This document shows positions 16,025 through 23,137 of a stretch of 23,137 nucleotides of DNA, one piece after another (positions within the stretch are counted from its first letter, which is position 1; each line of letters begins with the position of its first letter). This stretch comes from an uncultured bacterium (GTDB lineage Bacteria; Bdellovibrionota_C; UBA2361; JANWWW01), in the NCBI GenBank assembly GCA_938038205.1, contig CALHSA010000042.1:1-23137 (forward strand). Direction: 5' to 3'. Position numbers and translations under genes: made by a program. The notes beneath the pieces were generated by a model. The model did not search any database and was not told where the DNA came from. It worked only from the letters and a program-made list of their open reading frames with translations.

Positions 16025-16774
16025 TTATTGGATTGTATATCCTCCATCAATCACAATATTTTGCCCAGTTAAATATTGATTAAAATCACTTACTAAAAAT
16101 AGGACGCAATTAGCAATCTCTTCTGGCATTGCTAACCTTTTCATTGGTATTTCATTTTCTATAACCTTCAGATCTTCCTGAGTGTTCGTGGAAAGGGTAA
16201 GTTCAGTCAATGTAAAACCAGGGCTAACTGCATTCACTAATATATTTTTACTTGCAAATTCTAGTGCTATCGATCTGGTCAAACCAAGTAAAGCATTTTT
16301 ACTTGTTGAATAAAGAGATCGGCCCTCTCTACTAACAACGCTCCAGATTGATGCCACGTTAATGATTCTACCCCAATTTTTTCTCTGCATGTAAGGGACC
16401 AATTCTTTACATAACTTCAAAGGACCAGTCAGATTAACTTTGTTAATGAGCTCACATGAATTGTCGTCAATGAGAAGAAAGTCCGATACAATATTGATTC
16501 CTGCATTGTTTATTAGAATATCATACCCATGAGAGTTTGCTATATGGTTAAGAAAATTTACTGTGCTTTCATTTGAGGTAAAATCAACACAGTTGAAATC
16601 TAGATTAGAAATTTTGTTACTTTTCGATAAATTAGATATTTCAGATTCTTTAGTACCCGTAACGGTAACATGTGCACCTGCTTGTAATAATTTTTTAGAA
16701 ATTTCTTTCCCTATACCACGAGTGCCACCTGTTACCAGTGCTCGCTTATTGGATAAATCAATAGTGACTGACAT
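16025..16774 (-). CDS. Short-chain dehydrogenase/reductase, FabG-like
   Basis: A 249-residue classical SDR with TGGTRGIG (15-22), NNAG (89-92), the catalytic serine region NVASIWS (139-145, Ser142) and Tyr155-x3-Lys159 (YSTSK). The C-terminal YLTGQNIVIDGGYT is typical of the family. It is the first gene of the minus-strand operon, followed after 1 bp by the AroB-like cyclase, so it may oxidise or reduce the cyclase product or its precursor. FabG itself is less likely because of the position in a polysaccharide locus. About 175 bp separate its start from the tmRNA 3' end; I see no clear intrinsic terminator there, so transcription from ssrA may enter the operon. Confidence 0.88.
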   Translation of the reverse strand: MSVTIDLSNKRALVTGGTRGIGKEISKKLLQAGAHVTVTGTKESEISNLSKSNKISNLDFNCVDFTSNESTVNFLNHIANSHGYDILINNAGINIVSDFLLIDDNSCELINKVNLTGPLKLCKELVPYMQRKNWGRIINVASIWSVVSREGRSLYSTSKNALLGLTRSIALEFASKNILVNAVSPGFTLTELTLSTNTQEDLKVIENEIPMKRLAMPEEIANCVLFLVSDFNQYLTGQNIVIDGGYTIQ

Positions 16775-16948
16775 TTCAATATGAATTTATAACGATTCCA
16801 AAAAGCTGTTTAGGTTTTACAAGATTATTATCTTATAATTTAAATCACTCCATGAGAGAAATTATTAATAAACTTTTCCATGATAATTTGCCAAATATAA
16901 ATCGAAACTAGATGAAGACTAGAATTTTCTCCAATTAATCTCTAAAAG

Positions 16949-17300
16949 TGGAGGCGAGGGGAGTTGAACCCCTGTCCTAATAACCCTCTGCCCAAGCCTC
17001 TACATGCATAGTTGGATATTTTCTTTGGACAAAAAGTGCATCCAACAAACTTTTTTGTCCAGCTTGCCCTGTTTTAATTTCGGCTGACGATGCGGACATC
17101 CCATAGAAGGCCTAGCCTGTTGTCGTCGTTTTGTTTCCCTAACAGGCATCAGGAACAAAACGTCGCCGACTTAAGCAGCGAGAGCTAATTCGTTAGAATC
17201 TGCATTTATATTTTTTTGATTTGATTTTTTACGAGGCCAACAAATCATCCTCGGCATGCAGCTTAAGTTTCACATCATCAGTCGAAACCAAAGCGCCCCC
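16949..17300 (-). ncRNA. ssrA: tmRNA (SsrA)
   Basis: The RNA rescues stalled ribosomes. The 5' end GGGGGCG (17300-17294) pairs with CGCCTCC (16956-16950) to give a 7-bp acceptor stem with one G-U, followed by discriminator A at 16949. The next bases are CTT, so CCA is not encoded and must be added by nucleotidyltransferase. The 5' arm GGTTTCGACTG and the T-arm GGTTCAACTCCCC are in the expected places. The reading frame at 17203-17171 encodes tag ADSNELALAA followed by TAA; its length of ten and the LALAA end match known degradation tags. Gene length of 352 nt is typical. It is co-directional with the downstream polysaccharide operon. Confidence 0.95.
17171..17203 (-). other. tmRNA tag-peptide reading frame
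   Basis: From resume codon GCA (17203-17201) the frame reads ADSNELALAA and ends with TAA at 17173-17171. The C-terminal LALAA is the signal recognised by ClpXP-type proteases. The resume codon is inferred from the tag length of ten residues in E. coli, since the upstream frame stays open. Confidence 0.85.
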
Positions 17301-17310
17301 TAATGTTTTA

Positions 17311-17339
17311 AAACTAGCAAATGTTCCTATTTTAATCAA
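17311..17339 (-). promoter_or_regulatory. Possible sigma-70-type promoter for ssrA
   Basis: On the minus strand TTGATT (17339-17334) and TAGTTT (17316-17311) are separated by 17 bp, and the mature tmRNA 5' end follows 10 bp later. The spacing is right, the -10 box is only a partial match (TA...T), and tmRNA 5' ends are made by RNase P so the true start may lie a few bases upstream. Confidence 0.35.
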
Positions 17340-17415
17340 TAAAATTCAAGTAACCAAATTTAAATTATAAATAACAGCATTGAACGTCTACAATTTGAAT
17401 ATAGTATTGCAGGAT

Positions 17416-17835
17416 ATGAAGATTTCAAAGAAAGCTGAGTATGCAATAAAAGCCGTTATTTCTATTGCTAGGCACAAGGATAATAAACCTCTTCATATTG
17501 GCGAGATTTCAAAAAAAGAGTCAATTCCAATTAAATTTCTGGAGCAAATCCTTCTAAATCTAAAAAAAAGTGGAATTCTAAACAGTAAAAGAGGAACTAA
17601 TGGTGGATACTTATTAGCAAAATCGAAAGATATTATCTCTATTGGAATGATTCTCAAAATCATTGACGGGCCTTTTGACCCAATCGACTTTAGCTCAGGC
17701 AGCGATTTAAGTTCAGGATTAGAAAAATGCTTTCGAGAAATGCGCGAAATGGTCAATAATCACCTCAATGGTTTTACAATACAAGATGTTATAGAACTCG
17801 AAGAGTCCGAGGACATCATAGCTTTTGAAATTTAA
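17416..17835 (+). CDS. Rrf2-family transcriptional regulator
   Basis: A 139-residue winged-helix regulator. The start ATG at 17416 gives MKISKKAEYAIKAV, the standard Rrf2 N-terminus, with AGGA just upstream; a TTG 36 bp earlier is in frame but would add an atypical leader. The DNA-binding helix and wing read IPIKFLEQILLNL then SKRGTNGGYLLAK, the signature of IscR, NsrR and CymR relatives. The three cysteines that hold an iron-sulfur cluster in IscR and NsrR are missing; only one Cys is present (LEKCFREM), so it is probably of the cluster-free type such as CymR. It is divergent from ssrA with about 115 bp between them, containing an AT-rich TATAAA at 17366-17371 that may be its -10 box. Target genes are unknown. 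Confidence 0.9.
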   Translation: MKISKKAEYAIKAVISIARHKDNKPLHIGEISKKESIPIKFLEQILLNLKKSGILNSKRGTNGGYLLAKSKDIISIGMILKIIDGPFDPIDFSSGSDLSSGLEKCFREMREMVNNHLNGFTIQDVIELEESEDIIAFEI

Positions 17836-17854
17836 TGATAAATCTTATCGTTAA
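17832..17854 (+). terminator. Hairpin at the end of the Rrf2 gene, possible terminator
   Basis: TTAATGATAA (17832-17841) and TTATCGTTAA (17845-17854) are inverted repeats with a three-base loop and one G-U pair when transcribed. The stem includes the stop codon of the Rrf2 gene. It is AT-rich and lacks a clean U-run, so its strength as a terminator is doubtful, but its place between convergent genes fits. Confidence 0.35.
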
Positions 17855-17985
17855 GTTATTTGAAAATAATCAAATTAATCGGGCATAAATAATATTCATC
17901 ATATTTTTCTAACATATTAAATGCACATGCTTTTCATTGTTTTCTCTGTCTTAGGAGCGCTTTTCCCTCTATTCGTGAGCATGAA

Positions 17986-20124
17986 TCAATTGGTGAATTT
18001 TAAGTATTTTTCGTAATCCTTGGGTGGTAAACTTTTACACCTAGCTAATATATCTTTTTTGGTATTAGTGCTCAAAAATTGGCTTTGTAAAATTTTAGGT
18101 AATTGGAAATGAATATTTTTCTTACCAGCGAAATCCATCCACCTCATAATGTAATACGAGTCATCCTTATTCATTACTAATTGGTATGTATCACGAATTT
18201 GAATAGGGTTCTTTCTCGCCTGATCCAATATTCTGTCCCAGGCCTTTTTTGAATATTTCTCGCCAATCCTCTTTGACCTCTCCAAAACCTCAGACCAAAG
18301 CCTGCGAGTTTCATTAATATCAACAAATAACCAGACTTGTGCTTGCCTAAGAGGTAGGTAAATCCAAGTTGGATCGAGTTTTGACTCTATTTCAAAAGAG
18401 GATTTAATTTTGTCTTCACTACCATCTAGAAAGCTATAAAGTTTCCCCCTAACAAAATGAAGATCTGAATCTAGAGGTAATCTCTTGATAGCTTTCTCAG
18501 TAACATCTATTGCTGAAATAATATATTCTTTTTGGGCATTAGTATCGTTTTCGCGTGCGGCATCGACACTTAAATCGTACAAATTTTGAATTTTATTCAT
18601 GCGTATTTTAGAATCAGAAAAAATAATCGACATTGAACTAAACCACTGTGAGTGAACAAGAATTAGACCCAGTGAAAAAATTCCTACACCCAATACCTGA
18701 TAAGCAAATGATAAGTATCGTTTCGGGAATCTACTGTGGTTGTGATGAGACTTTTGGGTGATCCCAATTAAAAGGATAAGGCTCATAATAATTCCAATTT
18801 TTTGACCAGGAACATCCACTATCCCATGTATTAAAATACAAAAACCAGAAAGGATACACGATAGAGAAAGTAACCATGATCGAGATTTTCTATTTCTTAG
18901 GAGTATAGAAATAAATAATGGAAAAATACAGACTAATATCAATAATGTACTTAGTATTCCAGCCTGGGCGGTAAGATCCAACCAATTGCTTTCGGGGTGA
19001 AGGACATCTGAAAATGATACTCTCTCGTTAAAAAAAACGCTCTTATTTTTGTATAACGGAAAAATAAACTCATAAGTTCCAAGGCCTGAGCCAGTCCAAG
19101 GCTCAGTTTTTATCATCTCGTAAGTGTCAGCATGAATATACTTTCTTAAGCCTAAAATCGAGGTGTAATCACTTTTCCCATCAAAGCTAGTTGATTTTGA
19201 GACGATTTTCTTTTTAGACAGTAGACTTTCTAAACGCTCTTCTACTTTTGTATCTGATAGAATAAATAAAAAAACTGTGAGAATAAATAAAACTAAAAAA
19301 GATATTACTAGCCTGTGGTCAAGATGCTTTTTCCATGCAAACAGAAACCAAAGAATTTGAAAAGAAATGAACAAAATTAATCCAGCTCTGCTAATGGAGT
19401 AACCTAAAATGCCCCAGCAAATAATACCCGTTGCCAAAAGAATTATCACAAATCTTATCAAATTCCTTTTTTTAAGGTAGATAAACAAACTACCTATCCC
19501 AACTAAAGATCCCATCACCATTAATGTGGCCATATGATTACGATTAGCGAAAAATCCAAATCCACTATTTGGATCCCAGCTCCACTTCCATTCATTTCGT
19601 ACGAAAAGCATTGAAATCGCTGTATAAGAAGCTACGGCAATTACAAATAGTGCAGCAATATTAAGAAAACTATTCCTACTTATTCGGTGGCCAAATGAAG
19701 ACAATCCAATAATTATAGTCACTGCCACAACAATAATTGATTCGACAGTTGATGATGAGTGAGGTGATATAAGATTTCCTGTTTCTAAACCTAAAGATTC
19801 TAAGTCAACCCTCCAACTCTGGCTACCGGCAAAACTGCGAGGTAGAAGCGATGATGCCAAAGAAATAAGAAATAAAAACAATCCAATATTCAGCCACTTC
19901 GGTGTAATGAATGCTGGCGGAAATAGTGCAATAAGGATTCCGAGCGATACAAATAATATTCCATAAAACCCCTGTTTTGGTGCCCCGGATGCTACACAAC
20001 CGAAGATTGCTATAATCAACAAACCTATAAAGAAAAAGCAAGATGCCCTTTCTTGTGAAAAGTTTATACTAGTAGACGACCTTTTACTCTTAGTTCTTTT
20101 ACTTTTCGATCTTTCGCCAAGCAT
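17986..20124 (-). CDS. O-antigen ligase/polymerase-superfamily protein (Wzy_C) with C-terminal soluble domain
   Basis: A 712-residue membrane protein. The basic N-terminus (residues 1-20, rich in Lys, Arg and Ser) is followed by about ten or more membrane spans. Wzy_C hallmarks are FFANRNHMATL (191-201), YSISRAGLILF (242-252) with conserved Arg, the large periplasmic loop with GSGLGTYEFIFPLY (345-358) and HPESNWLDLTAQAG (376-389) with conserved His376, and LIHGIVDVPG (431-440). Residues from about 500 to 712 form a soluble helical tail (VDAARENDTNAQKEYIISAI, LHFVRGKLYSFL) that looks TPR-like. It would ligate polymer to lipid A-core or another acceptor at the periplasmic face. It is monocistronic and convergent with the Rrf2 gene. 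WaaL-type ligase is more likely than a polymerase because a Wzy is already in the operon. Confidence 0.82.
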   Translation of the reverse strand: MLGERSKSKRTKSKRSSTSINFSQERASCFFFIGLLIIAIFGCVASGAPKQGFYGILFVSLGILIALFPPAFITPKWLNIGLFLFLISLASSLLPRSFAGSQSWRVDLESLGLETGNLISPHSSSTVESIIVVAVTIIIGLSSFGHRISRNSFLNIAALFVIAVASYTAISMLFVRNEWKWSWDPNSGFGFFANRNHMATLMVMGSLVGIGSLFIYLKKRNLIRFVIILLATGIICWGILGYSISRAGLILFISFQILWFLFAWKKHLDHRLVISFLVLFILTVFLFILSDTKVEERLESLLSKKKIVSKSTSFDGKSDYTSILGLRKYIHADTYEMIKTEPWTGSGLGTYEFIFPLYKNKSVFFNERVSFSDVLHPESNWLDLTAQAGILSTLLILVCIFPLFISILLRNRKSRSWLLSLSCILSGFCILIHGIVDVPGQKIGIIMSLILLIGITQKSHHNHSRFPKRYLSFAYQVLGVGIFSLGLILVHSQWFSSMSIIFSDSKIRMNKIQNLYDLSVDAARENDTNAQKEYIISAIDVTEKAIKRLPLDSDLHFVRGKLYSFLDGSEDKIKSSFEIESKLDPTWIYLPLRQAQVWLFVDINETRRLWSEVLERSKRIGEKYSKKAWDRILDQARKNPIQIRDTYQLVMNKDDSYYIMRWMDFAGKKNIHFQLPKILQSQFLSTNTKKDILARCKSLPPKDYEKYLKFTN

Positions 20125-20782
20125 GCGTAAAGACTTAAACTCTTAAAAAGATCATATCAACTCCCTCTTTCTGAGATTATAAAATTTTGTATAATTAAGA
20201 CAAAACTACCAATAACTTTGCATCAAAAAAAGTTTGCTTGGTCCTGGAAAATAACAGTATTAACATTTTTAGAATTCACTAATTGATATGATATTTTCTT
20301 TTTTTAACCCATAGCATTTTAAACTAACGATACTTTCAAAAAGGCTTAAGTATAGCCCAAACAATTAATAGATGATGAACAATCATGATGATCGCCTAAA
20401 TATCGCCGCACAGGATAATGGAAATAAGATAGGAATACACATTCACGTCAGTTTTATTACAAGCACCATAAGAAAAGTTATTGGCAAAAGGTTGAGTATG
20501 CTGTGAGGAATCACCTTAAAAGCATTCAACAGAATACTAGATTGCATTTAGCTGATACTGCCTCTGGTAGAGACTTATGTAGAAATCAAAAAGATTATCT
20601 GCTTAAATAAATTAACCTAGTGGAGCTAGATGAGGAGGACAAGCTGGAGAAATAGCCATTGATTATGAAATTAAAATGAATAGTGTAAAACAGAGAAAGG
20701 TTGGCAAAAGCATGTCCTCTGGGAAGTTTGTCCCTGATGCACTAAGAAGTTCCTATTGAGAGGTAGTAGCAATCTAAAGAAT
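20125..20782 (+). other. Gene-poor stretch with possible coding remnants
   Basis: About 660 bp between the divergent ligase and acyltransferase genes. The first 240 bp are AT-rich and probably hold the ligase promoter. From 20372 a short frame starts MMNNHDDRLNIAAQD and stops at 20506; in another frame a 60-codon stretch including WQKVEYAVRNHLKSIQQNT ends at about 20610; a third piece, GKFVPDALRSSY, ends at 20758. The three pieces lie in succession on one strand but in different frames, as a decayed gene would. I recognise no family in any of them. Confidence 0.35.
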
Positions 20783-21841
20783 ATGAGTAATTATTTTAGA
20801 AGCATTGAGTGGTTTAGGGGGTTAGCAATTATATTTGTTTTCATTACTCACTGCCTTGGTGGTAATGGCGATACAAACCCTATTATTTTTTCAATATTTT
20901 ATAATGGAACATTCATATTTGTTGTAATTACAGGATTTTTATTTTGGCATCTAATCGATAGGTACGATTTTAAAAATTATATATATAAAAAAATTAAATT
21001 TGTAATTGTGCCTTACATATTAATCTTGGGCATCCCCTACATTGTATTCAACTCGATAGTCAATGTATTTGGAATGGAAGACAAATTTTCTATTAGCATA
21101 ATTCATGGTGAAGGTATCGATTTTTATTTTAGGGATTTAGCCTATGAATTATTAGTCGGTGGAAATTGGTTAAATCAGCCCTTGTGGTTTATTCCAATGA
21201 TTTTTTTGTTTTTTTTAACTACTCCGATAATTAAGTTAATCGCAGAATCCAAGTATTTTAAACCGACCCTCATTTTTTTTCTTTTGGTTTCTTTATTCTC
21301 ATTTCGACCAGATAAACACAATGTCCCAATTTATTGTTATGTTCACTTTTTTGGCGTATTTCTTTTTGGAATTTTTTTAAAACAGAGACATGATTTTATT
21401 ATTAGTAGGGCATCATTACTCACGTTTTACACGGGTATAGCCTATATAATATTTATATTTTTAGATACTTGGATGGCAGCTTATTATGGCCGCCAAAATT
21501 ATATACCATTATTGGATGGGCATTTCACAATCTCTGCAATAAATATTATTCAGATTCAAAAGCTTTTTGCGGTTGTATTCTTTTTATCATTACTTTCTTT
21601 TATCGAAAATAAATATAAAGGTGTTCAATTCAAATTTTTATCTTTTTTGGCTACTTATTCATTTGGTATATTTTTTATTCATCAATATTGGATTATAGTT
21701 TGTAGAAACTTATTAGGTCCGGAAGTGAATTACCTTCTAATTATTTTAACTGCGTTTCCTTCCACAATTGTGAGTTTGCTGGTTGCTAAAAAAATTCTTG
21801 ATACATTGAATTTAAATTCAAAATATTTTATTGGGGTTTAA
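20783..21841 (+). CDS. Acyltransferase-3 (OafA-like) membrane protein
   Basis: A 352-residue polytopic membrane protein with about ten hydrophobic helices. The N-terminus SNYFRSIEWFRGLAIIFVF followed by THC is the family start: R-x-I/L-x2-F/L-RG-x-A and a conserved His on the first helix. Later elements GNWLNQPLWFIPMIF and FGIFFIHQYWI also match acyltransferase-3. Such enzymes O-acetylate or otherwise acylate surface sugars, using cytoplasmic acyl-CoA and acting through the membrane. The ATG at 20783 is preferred; the TTG at 20756 would add nine unlikely residues. It stands alone between gene-poor stretches, on the strand opposite to the ligase, and may modify the polysaccharide made by the operon. 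The region is AT-rich like the wzx-wzy core. Confidence 0.88.
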   Translation: MSNYFRSIEWFRGLAIIFVFITHCLGGNGDTNPIIFSIFYNGTFIFVVITGFLFWHLIDRYDFKNYIYKKIKFVIVPYILILGIPYIVFNSIVNVFGMEDKFSISIIHGEGIDFYFRDLAYELLVGGNWLNQPLWFIPMIFLFFLTTPIIKLIAESKYFKPTLIFFLLVSLFSFRPDKHNVPIYCYVHFFGVFLFGIFLKQRHDFIISRASLLTFYTGIAYIIFIFLDTWMAAYYGRQNYIPLLDGHFTISAINIIQIQKLFAVVFFLSLLSFIENKYKGVQFKFLSFLATYSFGIFFIHQYWIIVCRNLLGPEVNYLLIILTAFPSTIVSLLVAKKILDTLNLNSKYFIGV

Positions 21842-22301
21842 TATTAGAGGACTTTTACAAAAAACTTAAAAGAGTCATTACTAATGAAATCAAAGTAAAT
21901 AAAAATTTTAGATAAGATTCTTTGGATGTGAGTTTATATAAAAAACAGTGGAGTGTCATGTAGTGCTTATATGCAGCCAACTAGTTAGATTATGAATAAT
22001 CCTACCAATGTAATTTGAAAATTTTTTAAATGGATCGTGAACGAGGGCGAAATGGCACTTCATCGAGCCATCATAACCTGATCAAGAATGCGGAATTAAT
22101 GCGTTATTTATCAAGAACTGTCCAGTGTGGTTTAGTACAACTCAAAGAATATATTGAAAACCCAGAATTATTAAGAATAGATAGGAGCTTACTTGCTTTT
22201 AACCTTATTCAATAAAGACTATACTCAATTTAAGTTAAGTGAGTCACAACAATCCAAAGACCTAAATATTTCCTAACTTTCGAAATTAAACAAAAAAACA
22301 A
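21842..22301 (+). other. Intergenic stretch before rarA, no firm gene
   Basis: About 460 bp. It holds one short frame, 22030-22215 (61 codons, listed separately). The rest is AT-rich with several stops in all frames; I see no RNA gene, repeat or strong promoter in it. Confidence 0.5.
22030..22215 (+). CDS. Small hypothetical protein, doubtful
   Basis: An ATG-started frame of 61 codons beginning MDRERGRNGTSS and ending LLAFNLIQ. There is no clear ribosome binding site. The C-terminal half (YLSRTVQCGLVQLKEYIENPELL) could form an amphipathic helix. No family is recognised. It lies 86 bp before rarA on the same strand. It may be a real small gene, a remnant, or chance. Confidence 0.25.
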   Translation: MDRERGRNGTSSSHHNLIKNAELMRYLSRTVQCGLVQLKEYIENPELLRIDRSLLAFNLIQ

Positions 22302-23137
22302 ATGAGTGATTTTTTCGAAAACAATGAGGATGAAGTTGATATCATAGACAATACAAATCAATATCCTGACGCCCCTCTTGCAGCAAAGATGCGTCCTCGG
22401 AAGTTGAATGAATATATCGGACAAGATCACCTATTAGGAGAGGGAAAGTTGCTGCGAAGAGCCATCGAGGTGGATCGCTTTGCTTCACTCATTTTTTATG
22501 GTCCTCCAGGTGTTGGTAAAACGAGCCTTGCCAAAGTCATATCAAACTATAGTAAGTCACGCTTTATCAATCTAAGTGGAGTTGAAAGCAATGTCAGCGA
22601 AATAAGAAAATCTGTAGAATCTGCTGAATCGCTGAATCGGCTTCATCAATCGACAACGACTTTATTTGTGGATGAGATTCATCGTTTTAATAAAGCTCAA
22701 CAGGATGTGTTGTTACCCCACATTGAGCGTGGTACCGTGAGGTTTATTGGAGCCACCACACACAACCCATTCTTTTATGTCAATAGCCCATTAGTTTCGA
22801 GATCTCAAGTTTTTGAATTAAAACCTCTTGAAGAAAAAGATTTATCTAATCTTATCAAAGTCACCCTCGAAGATAAAGAACGTGGACTCGGAAATCTTAA
22901 AATCAAGATAAGTGATGACGCTATTAAATTACTTGTCACCAAATCAGATGGTGATGCGCGCAAGTGTTTAAATGCTCTGGAGTTAGGTGTAATGACAACA
23001 ACTCCAGACAAGAATAAAGTTATTCAATTTGATCTTAATGTTGCCGAGGAATCCATCCAACAAAAGACTGTTGTCTATGATGGAGATGGTGACGCTCATT
23101 ATGATACCATAAGCGCATTTATTAAATCCATGAGAGG
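22302..23137 (+). CDS. rarA: Replication-associated recombination protein RarA (MgsA), 3' truncated by window edge
   Basis: The first 278 codons of a AAA+ ATPase of the clamp-loader clade that acts at stalled replication forks. The ATG at 22302 gives MSDFFENNED; the conserved part begins with PLAAKMRPRKLNEYIGQDHL (25-44). Walker A is GPPGVGKT (67-74), Walker B LFVDEIHRFN (121-130), sensor 1 GATTHNP (150-156) and the arginine finger is in SRSQV (166-170). The DEIHRFN and ATT-x-NP wording separates RarA from RuvB and DnaX. The frame is still open at the right edge, with KSMRG as last residues, which is where the conserved K-S-x-RG motif of RarA is expected. This is a core chromosomal gene and marks the edge of the polysaccharide region. 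Confidence 0.95.
   Translation, partial: MSDFFENNEDEVDIIDNTNQYPDAPLAAKMRPRKLNEYIGQDHLLGEGKLLRRAIEVDRFASLIFYGPPGVGKTSLAKVISNYSKSRFINLSGVESNVSEIRKSVESAESLNRLHQSTTTLFVDEIHRFNKAQQDVLLPHIERGTVRFIGATTHNPFFYVNSPLVSRSQVFELKPLEEKDLSNLIKVTLEDKERGLGNLKIKISDDAIKLLVTKSDGDARKCLNALELGVMTTTPDKNKVIQFDLNVAEESIQQKTVVYDGDGDAHYDTISAFIKSMR

Noticed and set aside
16775-16948. RfaH ops/JUMPstart element ahead of the O-antigen operon
   Set aside because: No GGCGGTAG-like sequence is seen on the operon strand in this interval.
16949-16975. Attachment-site duplication from integration at the ssrA 3' end
   Set aside because: I found no second copy of this sequence and no integrase gene within the window.
1-23137. CRISPR arrays, insertion sequences or tandem repeats
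   Set aside because: No regularly spaced direct repeats, transposase motifs or terminal inverted repeats were seen on reading the window.

Overview
The window suggests a low-GC Gram-negative bacterium: it carries an O-antigen or surface-polysaccharide biosynthesis locus, a Wzx/Wzy export system and an O-antigen ligase. I cannot fix the phylum from sequence alone. The long ligase with a large soluble tail and the tmRNA tag ending in ELALAA would fit Verrucomicrobiota (Opitutae), but this is only a guess.

Layout. (a) Positions 1-16774 hold a tightly packed minus-strand operon, with gaps of 0-30 bp and many overlaps; the one larger gap (about 100 bp) holds a decayed heptose phosphatase gene. 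In the direction of transcription it reads: an SDR dehydrogenase, an AroB-like sugar-phosphate cyclase, the gmhB-like pseudogene, then ddhD-ddhA-ddhB-ddhC and two ascE/ascF-like genes (a complete route from glucose-1-phosphate to a CDP-3,6-dideoxy-L-hexose, probably CDP-ascarylose). After these come a Wzx flippase, a GT2 glycosyltransferase, an EpsG-like Wzy polymerase and a GT4 glycosyltransferase. The operon ends with a five-gene set: a GmhA-like SIS isomerase, a Gfo/Idh oxidoreductase, a D-2-hydroxyacid dehydrogenase, a NeuA-like cytidylyltransferase and an HpcH/HpaI pyruvate aldolase. A truncated gene runs off the left edge. (b) Positions 16949-17300 encode tmRNA (ssrA) on the same strand just upstream of the operon, with tag ADSNELALAA and no encoded CCA. 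(c) From 17416 rightwards are an Rrf2-type regulator (+), a long O-antigen ligase (-), about 660 bp without a convincing gene, an acyltransferase-3 membrane protein (+), another gene-poor stretch of about 460 bp, and the start of rarA (+), cut by the right edge.

How the genes work together. The ddh/asc genes would make a CDP-dideoxysugar. The SIS/Gfo/hydroxyacid dehydrogenase/cytidylyltransferase/aldolase set looks like a route to a CMP-activated 3-deoxy-2-ulosonic acid in which a pyruvate aldolase stands where a PEP-dependent NeuB or KdsA synthase is normally found. The SDR plus AroB-like pair may make a carbocyclic residue. The glycosyltransferases, Wzx and Wzy would assemble, flip and polymerise the repeat unit; the ligase and acyltransferase outside the operon could attach and decorate it. 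No initiating sugar-phosphate transferase or Wzz is in the window.
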